A model generated the notes under the pieces. It was not told the origin of the DNA and ran no database searches. It saw only the letters and a list, made by a program, of their open reading frames with translations. A stretch of 13,214 nt of DNA. Source: an uncultured Lewinella sp. (GTDB taxonomy: Bacteria; Bacteroidota; Bacteroidia; Chitinophagales; Saprospiraceae). Of the stretch, positions 7,962 through 12,490 are shown in pieces. The stretch is taken from positions 1 through 13,214 of the forward strand of contig CALIGP010000227.1 in NCBI GenBank assembly GCA_938021455.1, written 5' to 3'. How positions within the stretch are numbered: position 1 is the first letter of the stretch; each line of letters opens with the position of its first letter. A program made the translations under genes and the position numbers.

Positions 7962-7997
7962 GTAGTTAGTTTTACCATCTGCCAAACTACCGACTAC
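7962..7997. repeat. Small inverted repeat of the GTAG type, overlapping the next promoter
   Basis: GTAGT-TAGTTT (7962-7972) can pair with AAACTA-CCG-ACTAC (7984-7997), an 11-base stem with a 3-base bulge. The stretch 7977-7991 (CATCTGCCAAACTAC) matches 10028-10042 (CGTCTGCCAAACTAC) at 14 of 15 positions, linking it to the large GTAG array before rpsO. Its right arm runs into the -7 element at 7995. Confidence 0.6.
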
Positions 7998-8002
7998 CTT
8001 TG
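7970..8002 (+). promoter_or_regulatory. Probable promoter of the pseudouridine synthase gene
   Basis: TACCTTTG at 7995-8002 is an exact match to TAnnTTTG. TTTT at 7970-7973 is a weak -33 element at about 21 bases. The -7 element ends only 4 bases before ATG 8007, so transcription should start at or almost at the start codon, predicting a leaderless mRNA. Confidence 0.6.
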
Positions 8003-8006
8003 CGGT

Positions 8007-8660
8007 ATGAACTTTGAACCATTGGATGTCCTTCACGAAGGCCGCGGTTATGTAGTCGTCAACAAGCCGGCGGGTATTGCGACGGAACGGAACTTTAATA
8101 ATGACACCGTGGAGGCGCGGGCGCAGGTGCAATGGAAAAGACCGCGAAGCGTAAAGCAGGCATTTGTGGGCATTGTTCACCGGCTGGACCGGCCGGTGAG
8201 TGGCTGTTTATTGCTGGCTAAGAACAAGTCTACGCTCGTTTTTCTTAACCGTGCCTTTGAGGAAAAGAAGGTGGATAAGACGTATTGGGCATTAACCGAG
8301 CGGCCCCTGCCAGCGGAGGCTGGCAAGCTGAAGCATTTCGTCGCACGGGATAAATTCGGCCGTAAGGCCATCGCCGCCACCCGGCCAATCCCTGGTGCTA
8401 AAGAGGCCGTGCTGGAATATCGGCTGCTGGAAGGACATACTGATCGCTACCTCTGGGAGATTAAGCCGATCACGGGCCGTTTTCACCAGATTCGGGTGCA
8501 GCTGGCTACGGCAGGTGCGCCCATCATCGGAGACAGTACTTACGGATCCATGAAAGTGTATCAGCCGGAATGTATTTGTCTTCACGCACGTAAGCTCGTC
8601 TTTCCCAATCCAAATGCACCGGGGAGACTGACGGTGGAAGTGGACGTGCCGGAGTGGTGA
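8007..8660 (+). CDS. RluA-family RNA pseudouridine synthase
   Basis: A 217-residue single-domain enzyme that would convert uridine to pseudouridine in rRNA or tRNA. The opening EGRGYVVVNKPAGI is the family's first conserved strand and turn. The catalytic motif is HRLDRPVSG at 59-67, with Asp61 as the nucleophile. The third motif, ITGRFHQIRVQLA, is followed by GAPIIGDSTYG. There is no S4 RNA-binding domain at the N-terminus, and the length is at the short end of the family, as in RluA and TruC types; the target position cannot be told from sequence. ATG 8007 lies 4 bases from the -7 promoter element, and the first family strand begins at about residue 6, so the start is secure. The neighbours do not suggest an operon. 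Confidence 0.93.
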   Translation: MNFEPLDVLHEGRGYVVVNKPAGIATERNFNNDTVEARAQVQWKRPRSVKQAFVGIVHRLDRPVSGCLLLAKNKSTLVFLNRAFEEKKVDKTYWALTERPLPAEAGKLKHFVARDKFGRKAIAATRPIPGAKEAVLEYRLLEGHTDRYLWEIKPITGRFHQIRVQLATAGAPIIGDSTYGSMKVYQPECICLHARKLVFPNPNAPGRLTVEVDVPEW

Positions 8661-8678
8661 TTTTACACTTCGGATGGA

Positions 8679-8706
8679 CTTTTGCCTGACTTCGCCAGGT
8701 CAAAAG
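8679..8706. other. Possible hairpin after the pseudouridine synthase gene
   Basis: CTTTTG-CCTG (8679-8688) can pair with CAGG-T-CAAAAG (8696-8706), a 10-base stem with one bulged T and a 7-base loop. It lies 19 bases after the stop codon at 8660. There is no run of T after it, so a factor-independent terminator is doubtful. Confidence 0.35.
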
Positions 8707-8753
8707 ATACAAACGATGAGAAAATCATCCAACCGCCAGAAACCAATTAAGTG

Positions 8754-8761
8754 TACCTTCG
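8754..8761 (+). promoter_or_regulatory. Candidate -7 element abutting ATG 8767
   Basis: TACCTTCG is one base from TAnnTTTG and ends 5 bases before ATG 8767, the same geometry as the pseudouridine synthase gene. No TTG is present at the usual -33 position, so confidence is moderate at best. If real, it fixes the start at 8767 rather than the in-frame ATG 8716. Confidence 0.4.
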
Positions 8762-8766
8762 CCGCC

Positions 8767-9234
8767 ATGGAAGACAGACCCAAACAACGCCGCGCCCGAA
8801 CGGTCCGCAAACCCATTGCACCGCAGGCGAAGAGCCGTGGCCCACAGCCTGGTTCACTGAATGAAAACGAATTGACGACGGCCATCGTCAGCAAGCTATC
8901 CGCGAAGCATAAATGCCAGCTGGATCCGACGCAGTTTCGGATCGATGAATCGCTGGTCAAGGTTGGGGCGATGAATGCGGAGGCTGGTTTTGCCTTTGAT
9001 ATTCACCCCAAGCCCGGGCCGTTGAATTCAGGCGTGAAACGACGGGTTTGTCAAGACATTCTTAAGCTCAGCCTAATCAAGACATTCTTCAAGACGACCG
9101 AGGATCGGGATATTACGGCGGCCATTATCTTGGGAGACAAGGATGCTCTGGACTCCTTTCAGGGCGTTACCCATCCGACCTGGATGAAACGGGCAGCGGA
9201 CATGGCGGGCGTTGAAGTTCGGCTGGCTGACTGA
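8767..9234 (+). CDS. Small basic protein of unknown function, possible nuclease-like fold
   Basis: A 155-residue protein if begun at ATG 8767; in-frame ATG 8716 would add 17 residues. I prefer 8767 because a -7-like element lies just before it. Residues 1-30 are rich in Arg, Lys and Pro and probably disordered. Residues 34-155 look folded: a helix (about 34-46), strands around 57-66 and 72-80, a helix with D97 and K100 (CQDILKLSLIK), a hydrophobic strand ITAAIILGD (116-124), a helix, and a final strand VEVRLAD. This order, with the acidic residue D78 in the strand before a basic turn, recalls PD-(D/E)XK-type nuclease-like hypothetical proteins. That is inference from memory, and the catalytic set (D78, K82 or K91) is incomplete. 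No nuclease partner or methyltransferase lies nearby. Otherwise I do not recognise it. Confidence 0.65.
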   Translation: MEDRPKQRRARTVRKPIAPQAKSRGPQPGSLNENELTTAIVSKLSAKHKCQLDPTQFRIDESLVKVGAMNAEAGFAFDIHPKPGPLNSGVKRRVCQDILKLSLIKTFFKTTEDRDITAAIILGDKDALDSFQGVTHPTWMKRAADMAGVEVRLAD

Positions 9235-9275
9235 CGCTACAGCGTAGGATCCATTGCGTTTTAAGAACCCTTGCA

Positions 9276-9306
9276 TTGCACCTGCGCTCCGGCGCCCTTA
9301 TCTTAA
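9276..9306 (+). promoter_or_regulatory. Candidate promoter of the CpcT/CpeT-like lipoprotein gene
   Basis: TTG at 9276-9278 is followed after exactly 20 bases by TATCTTAA (9299-9306), which keeps TAnnTT but not the last two bases of TAnnTTTG. The 20-base spacing equals that of the rpsO and tRNA-Lys promoters. The leader to ATG 9327 would be about 15 bases. The TTG is part of the dispersed TTGCACCTG motif. Confidence 0.4.
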
Positions 9307-9326
9307 CGCGGCTTAAATTTATTGAC

Positions 9327-9947
9327 ATGCAAGCACGTCTTCCACTAATTATTAGCTTCCTCTTCTTATTGAGCGCCTGCAACCCGCCTACGGCTAGCGA
9401 CGAGGTCTCTGGTCTTGATCAACTGCAAGCAACCATGACGGGTAGTTTCGATAGTTCTGCTCAGGCAAGCTCCGATGATAGTTACTACAATATTTTGCTT
9501 CACATGGAGCCGGTATGGACAGACAAGCCAGGTAAATATCTCTACGTAGAGCAAGCGGTGGCGGATGCTGCCGATAAACCCTATCGTCAGCGTATTTATG
9601 CCCTGGAGCAAAAGGGTAGGGGCTTTATCAGCCGTGTGTACGAGTTACCGGAGCCAGAACGCTTCGTCGGCGCCTACGCTGACCCTTCAAGACTCAGCAT
9701 TATTTCCCCCAACGATCTTATTGAGCGGAAAGGCTGCGCCGTTTACCTTAAGCCCGATGGCCCCGGGATCTACCGGGGAAGCACCAAAAAGAAACGCTGC
9801 AAAAGTACTTTGCGCGGGGCTACCTACGCCACCAGCCGGGTCTCCATCACGGGATCTTTCGTCCAGAGTTGGGATCAGGGCTTCAACGACGAAGACGAAC
9901 AGGTCTGGGGCGCCACGGAGGGGGGGTATATGTTCTTTAAGAAGTAG
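9327..9947 (+). CDS. CpcT/CpeT-family (DUF1001) lipoprotein
   Basis: A 206-residue protein. I chose ATG 9327 because a lipoprotein signal follows at once: hydrophobic residues 5-15 and a canonical lipobox LSAC with Cys18 lipidated. The frame is open to 9276, but that adds a charged leader. From residue 31 the protein follows the CpcT/CpeT family throughout: MTGSF (37-41), LYVEQA (72-77), PYRQRIY (85-91), a Gly-Cys pair (136-137), GST...C158, GATYATS (164-170), SWDQGF (181-186), QVWG (192-195) and GGYMF at the C-terminus. In cyanobacteria these are T-type lyases that attach bilin to phycobiliproteins. Nothing in this window suggests phycobilisomes, so a bilin-lyase role is unlikely here; the beta-barrel may bind another ligand at the membrane. 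The last codon and stop are the first part of the GTAG repeat array. Confidence 0.85.
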   Translation: MQARLPLIISFLFLLSACNPPTASDEVSGLDQLQATMTGSFDSSAQASSDDSYYNILLHMEPVWTDKPGKYLYVEQAVADAADKPYRQRIYALEQKGRGFISRVYELPEPERFVGAYADPSRLSIISPNDLIERKGCAVYLKPDGPGIYRGSTKKKRCKSTLRGATYATSRVSITGSFVQSWDQGFNDEDEQVWGATEGGYMFFKK

Positions 9948-10042
9948 ACGGTAGAGCGGTAAGTGTTGTAGACGGTAGCTTGTAGAGCGGTAGACTATAG
10001 ATTTTTTTCTACCAACTACCAAACTACCGTCTGCCAAACTAC
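9944..10042. repeat. Inverted array of 7-8 base GTAG repeats between the lipoprotein gene and rpsO
   Basis: The left part (9944-9993) is a chain of units starting GTAG, mostly GTAGACG, GTAGAGCG and GTAGCTT, including the stop codon TAG of the lipoprotein gene. The right part (10009-10042) is the same word reversed (CTACCAA, CTACCGT, ending CTAC). Bases 9966-9993 pair with about 10009-10037 over roughly 27 bases with a few mismatches and single-base bulges; the 9-base core AGACGGTAG pairs perfectly with CTACCGTCT. The 15-base loop contains a run of seven T. The array ends 1 base before the TTTG of the rpsO promoter. It might also act as a transcription stop, but the T run is in the loop rather than after the stem. 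Confidence 0.8.
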
Positions 10043-10043
10043 A

Positions 10044-10075
10044 TTTGTTCCCTAAAAAGGAAAGCCTTACCTTTG
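10044..10075 (+). promoter_or_regulatory. rpsO promoter, textbook Bacteroidota form
   Basis: TTTG (10044-10047), 20 bases, then TACCTTTG (10068-10075), an exact match to TAnnTTTG. Transcription would begin near 10080-10082, giving a leader of about 50 bases to ATG 10130. S15 is known to bind and control its own leader in several bacteria; I see no recognisable pseudoknot here. Confidence 0.8.
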
Positions 10076-10129
10076 CAGCCGCAAATTTTGCTTTACCCGA
10101 TCCAAGAGATCCTTAAAGGCTATTACATT

Positions 10130-10405
10130 ATGGCAGTTTATCTCCCCAAAGAAAAGAAGGAAGAAATTTTCGCTCAGTACGGCGGCACCGCTAAGAATAC
10201 CGGTTCTACCGAAGCGCAAATCGCATTGTTCACTTTCCGTATTCAGGAGCTCAGTAACCACCTGCAGCTTCACCGCAAAGACCACAGTAGCCGGAAGGCA
10301 CTCCTTACCCTCGTAGGTAAGCGTCGTCGCCACTTGGCCTACCTACAGAAAAAAGACCTGATGGGTTACCGTAAGCTGATCGCCGAATTAGGCATCCGTA
10401 AGTAA
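10130..10405 (+). CDS. rpsO: Small ribosomal subunit protein uS15
   Basis: A 91-residue protein, close to the usual 88-90. It binds 16S rRNA helices 20-22 early in 30S assembly and takes part in bridges to the large subunit. The family pattern is clear: YLPKEKKEEIFAQYG at the N-terminus, the NTGSTEAQIALFTFRI segment, LQLHRKDHSSRKALL, the basic GKRRRHLAYLQKKD turn and a C-terminal YRKLIAELGIRK helix. I start at ATG 10130 (MAVYLPK), which matches the family; the frame is open upstream to 10073, but that would fall on the promoter. It has its own promoter and a strong terminator 22 bases after the stop, so it is probably a single-gene unit. The usual partner pnp is not directly downstream. Confidence 0.98.
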   Translation: MAVYLPKEKKEEIFAQYGGTAKNTGSTEAQIALFTFRIQELSNHLQLHRKDHSSRKALLTLVGKRRRHLAYLQKKDLMGYRKLIAELGIRK

Positions 10406-10426
10406 TCACGGCCTACACAGACCATT

Positions 10427-10464
10427 AAAAAGCCCCATCGCGACATTCGTGATGGGGTTTTTTT
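10427..10464 (+). terminator. Factor-independent terminator of rpsO
   Basis: CCCCATC at 10433-10439 pairs with GATGGGG at 10451-10457, and the stem continues inward (G-T, C-G, G-C, A-T) to a 3-base loop, 11 pairs in all. It is followed by seven T (10458-10464). Five A just upstream pair with part of the T run, so it could also stop transcription on the minus strand. Confidence 0.93.
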
Positions 10465-10465
10465 G

Positions 10466-10570
10466 GTTGCAGGTTGCGAGTTGCAGGGTTGCAAGTTGCA
10501 TGGGGGGGCGAGTTGCAAGTTGGGAGGGACAGGTAACCTGCAACCTGAACCCCTGCAACTTGCAACCTGC
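10466..10570. repeat. Inverted array of 7-8 base GTTGC repeats between two terminators
   Basis: The left part (10466-10524) repeats GTTGCAG, GTTGCGA, GTTGCAA and close variants, interrupted by a run of seven G at 10502-10508. The right part (10534-10570) repeats the reverse complement (CCTGCAAC, CTTGCAAC). The outermost 20 bases, 10469-10488 and 10551-10570, are reverse complements at 19 of 20 positions. The array lies between the rpsO terminator and the tRNA-Lys terminator, so it should be little transcribed. No open frame of interest and no promoter is seen in it. Confidence 0.85.
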
Positions 10571-10578
10571 CCCTACGA

Positions 10579-10614
10579 GAAAAGCCTCCCTCACCGAAGT
10601 GAAGGAGGCTTTTT
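10579..10614 (-). terminator. Terminator downstream of tRNA-Lys
   Basis: GCCTCC (10584-10589) pairs with GGAGGC (10604-10609) and TCAC (10591-10594) with GTGA (10599-10602) around the loop CGAA. On the minus strand it follows the tRNA 3' end by about 6 bases and is followed by TTTTC. A and T runs on both sides make it able to act in both directions. Confidence 0.88.
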
Positions 10615-10619
10615 CTGCG

Positions 10620-10693
10620 TGATCCCTCTGGGGCTCGAACCCAGGACCCTCTCATTAAAAGTGAGATGCTCTAACCAACTGAGCTAAAGGATC
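10620..10693 (-). tRNA. tRNA-Lys, anticodon TTT
   Basis: Reading the minus strand from 10693, 74 bases fold as a full cloverleaf: acceptor GATCCTT with AGGGATC, D arm GCTC...GAGC, anticodon stem TCTCA/TGAGA around loop CTTTTAA (anticodon TTT, which reads AAA and AAG), variable region GGGTC, T arm CTGGG/CCCAG with loop TTCGAGC, and discriminator A at 10620. The CCA end is not encoded (the next bases are CGC), so it must be added enzymatically. It stands alone, with its own promoter and terminator. Confidence 0.97.
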
Positions 10694-10718
10694 AAAGTGC
10701 TTTTCTACAAAAGCGACG

Positions 10719-10749
10719 CAAAGGTAAGTCGGTCTTTAAATCTGTGCAA
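10719..10749 (-). promoter_or_regulatory. tRNA-Lys promoter
   Basis: On the minus strand TTG (10749-10747), 20 bases, then TACCTTTG (10726-10719), identical in -7 word and spacing to the rpsO promoter. Transcription would begin near 10713, about 20 bases before the mature tRNA 5' end at 10693. Confidence 0.78.
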
Positions 10750-10849
10750 GCTGTAGACAAATTAATTCCATCAAATATTCCTTTGCGGGGTTTCAACGGT
10801 TGATTTATCCTAAAGGTTGCGAAAAGTGTAGGGTTGGTAAGCCGAAATT

Positions 10850-11968
10850 TTACTCTTCTTCGCCTTCGAAAGGTAATAATAGCTGCACGCCGTCGGGGTT
10901 TTCCCGTTCGAGATTGGAAACGCTGAGGCCTAAGAGGCGGACTACGGGGACTTCTTCTATGTTTTCGTCGAGTAGCTGGTAGGCAATTTCTTTGAGGGAG
11001 GAGAGGCTGCGTACTTCCCCGGAGAAGCTTTTGCTGCGAGAGTGGATGATGAAGTCGGGAGATTTCATCTTCAGGGTGATCGTCCGGCCGTAGTTGTCGC
11101 GTTCTTTGAGATAGGAGAAAACCTTCTCGGCCAGCCAGTCTAGTTTGCCGCGCATGATGGCGCGGGTGAAGACGTCCTCGGAATAGGTGCGCTCCGCCCC
11201 AACGCTTTTACGAATGCGGTTGGGGTTAACGGGACGGTCGTCCAAGCCATTGACGATTTTGTAGAGGTGACGACCCATTTTACCGAATCGGCTGGCCATT
11301 TCCAGTTCTGAGAGTGCCATGAGGTCGGCTCCGCTCCGGAATCCCATACGCCCCATTCGTTCCGCCGTTTTTTTGCCGACGCCGTGAAAGTCCTTGACGG
11401 GGAGGCTGGCCAGGAAAGCCGGTGCTTCTTCCCGGGTGATCACCTTCATTCCATTTGGCTTGTTAATGTCACTGGCTACCTTGGCGAGGAACTTGTTAAA
11501 GCTCACGCCAGCGGAGGCCGTGAGCTGGGTGGTTTTGTATATCTCTTCGCGAATGGCTTTGGCGATTAGGGTGGCGCTGGCGGGCCCGCGTTTAGGCTCC
11601 GTGACGTCCAGGAAGGCTTCGTCGAGGCTAAGGGGCTCTACGAGGTCCGTGTAGGAGAGGAAGATCTCGCGGATCTGTCCGGAGACTTCCCGGTAACGTT
11701 CAAAGTTATGTTGGACGAAGATGAGCTGCGGACAAAGTCGTTTTGCCGTAACGCTGGGCATAGCGGAGCGAACACCGAAGACCCGGGCCTCATAACTAGC
11801 TGCAGCGACTACTCCCCGCATTTTACTGCCGCCTACAGCAATGGGCTTTCCGCGCAGCTCAGGGTGGTCCCGCTGCTCCACACTAGCGAAGAAAGCATCC
11901 ATATCGACATGGATGATCTTACGTTCTTTATTGGGGGGGAGCCGGTTGGCCTTTCGCTTCCATTTCAT
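10850..11968 (-). CDS. dinB: DNA polymerase IV, Y-family translesion polymerase
   Basis: A 372-residue protein of usual DinB length that copies past damaged bases with low fidelity. The palm holds D22 in HVDMDAFFASVE and D116-E117 in SLDEAFLDV as catalytic acids; F27 is at the steric-gate position of E. coli DinB Phe13. ASYEARVFGVRSAMP is the fingers motif. GVGKKTAERM (196-205) is the thumb helix-hairpin-helix. The little-finger domain follows from about 245. The C-terminus ends with QLLLPF (362-367), a near-ideal sliding-clamp-binding motif. The start at ATG 11968 is the only ATG before the first catalytic strand; it gives a 16-residue basic extension compared with E. coli and overlaps the upstream gene by 41 bases, which points to coupled translation. 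I see no LexA-type box, but promoter control would lie upstream of 12365. Confidence 0.97.
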   Translation of the reverse strand: MKWKRKANRLPPNKERKIIHVDMDAFFASVEQRDHPELRGKPIAVGGSKMRGVVAAASYEARVFGVRSAMPSVTAKRLCPQLIFVQHNFERYREVSGQIREIFLSYTDLVEPLSLDEAFLDVTEPKRGPASATLIAKAIREEIYKTTQLTASAGVSFNKFLAKVASDINKPNGMKVITREEAPAFLASLPVKDFHGVGKKTAERMGRMGFRSGADLMALSELEMASRFGKMGRHLYKIVNGLDDRPVNPNRIRKSVGAERTYSEDVFTRAIMRGKLDWLAEKVFSYLKERDNYGRTITLKMKSPDFIIHSRSKSFSGEVRSLSSLKEIAYQLLDENIEEVPVVRLLGLSVSNLERENPDGVQLLLPFEGEEE

Positions 11969-12365
11969 TCATCAGCTCCTCAGTATCAGCAGTGAGGTCA
12001 TCTAATTTACGTTTGGCCTCGGCGGAGGGTTCACCTTCGCTGGAGCGGAGTAGCTCCTCAAGGGCCGTCCGGCGGTCATCCAGATCACGTAATTGCTGCA
12101 GCGCGTCCGAATCCCGGAGAGCGTTGGCTTTGTCTTTCAGGTTAGTGTAGAGGCCGTCCAGTTTCTCGATGGCATTGTCGTACTTGCCTTCTTTGAGCTT
12201 GTCCCGCTCGCTCTTTAGCAAGTCCCAAGCGTCTCTGCCGAGATCCCGGGCCTTACCGACGATCTCTCTGCTTTGAGCTTTTTCCTCGGCATCGCCGAAC
12301 ATATAGTTATAGCCAAGTAGGCCTAAAACAACCAGGGCGCCAATTTTTAACAGTGTCTTGATCAT
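11928..12365 (-). CDS. Small membrane-anchored coiled-coil protein, unknown function
   Basis: A 145-residue protein from ATG 12365. Residues 3-22 form one hydrophobic helix (KTLLKIGALVVLGLLGYNY), either a membrane anchor or an uncleaved signal. The rest is almost wholly helical and highly charged, with heptad-like hydrophobic spacing at about 45-108 and 115-138, probably a coiled coil, and ends in a short Pro-rich tail. The orientation is likely C-terminus outside the cytoplasm if the helix acts as a signal anchor, but the sequence does not settle this. Its last 41 bases overlap dinB, so the two are probably cotranscribed and translationally coupled. No family is recognised and low-complexity helices make database hits unreliable. 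A link to DNA damage response is suggested only by the overlap with dinB. Confidence 0.75.
   Translation of the reverse strand: MIKTLLKIGALVVLGLLGYNYMFGDAEEKAQSREIVGKARDLGRDAWDLLKSERDKLKEGKYDNAIEKLDGLYTNLKDKANALRDSDALQQLRDLDDRRTALEELLRSSEGEPSAEAKRKLDDLTADTEELMNEMEAKGQPAPPQ
11976..11981 (-). promoter_or_regulatory. Shine-Dalgarno sequence for dinB inside the upstream gene
   Basis: The minus strand reads GAGGAG, 7 bases before ATG 11968, within the coding region of the 145-residue gene. It supports the dinB start. Strong Shine-Dalgarno sites are uncommon in this phylum; GAGGAG here also encodes Glu-Glu of the upstream protein, so chance is possible. Confidence 0.55.
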
Positions 12366-12383
12366 GCTGCGAAAGTTTGGGAG

Positions 12384-12391
12384 CTAAGATA
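12384..12391 (-). promoter_or_regulatory. Candidate -7 element for the coiled-coil gene and dinB
   Basis: The minus strand reads TATCTTAG, one base from TAnnTTTG, 18 bases before ATG 12365. No TTG is found at the usual -33 distance. If used, it would drive both the 145-residue gene and dinB. Confidence 0.35.
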
Positions 12392-12414
12392 GGGGTTTCC
12401 AGTGGGCATTTAAT

Positions 12415-12445
12415 CCTTGCGACTTGCAACCCTTTTTTGCACCTG
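12415..12445. repeat. Single-arm GTTGC repeat next to a TTGCACCTG motif
   Basis: The reverse complement of 12415-12432 begins GGGTTGCAAGTCGCA, matching the GTTGC array at 10487-10500 at all but one position. TTGCACCTG follows on the plus strand at 12437-12445, then a GC-rich stretch with GGCCCCGCGCCC at 12471-12482. No second arm is found, so this is a partial or decayed copy. The gap 12366-12490 contains nothing else I can name. Confidence 0.45.
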
Positions 12446-12490
12446 TACTTCGGCTTCGCTCAGCAGAACCGGCCCCGCGCCCTAAGTCTC

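Noticed and set aside
8674..8766. Upstream extension of the small basic protein to 8716 or 8674
   Set aside because: The -7-like element at 8754-8761 and the hairpin at 8679-8706 lie in this stretch, so the start at 8767 is more likely, though 8716 cannot be ruled out.
9327..9947. Part of a phycobilisome gene cluster
   Set aside because: Neighbours are an unknown protein and rpsO; no phycobiliprotein, linker or bilin genes are seen, and the protein has a lipoprotein signal.
9944..10008. Factor-independent terminator of the CpcT/CpeT-like gene at the T7 run
   Set aside because: The T run lies in the loop between the two repeat arms, not after a stable GC-rich stem, so it does not fit the standard form, though termination in the array is not excluded.
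10463..10687. Open frame through the GTTGC repeats and the tRNA
   Set aside because: It translates repeat DNA, a terminator and the antisense of tRNA-Lys, so it is not a gene.
10130..10849. Mobile element or tRNA-linked integration site
   Set aside because: The tRNA-Lys gene is complete, but there is no duplicated tRNA 3' end, no integrase and no change in gene type on either side.
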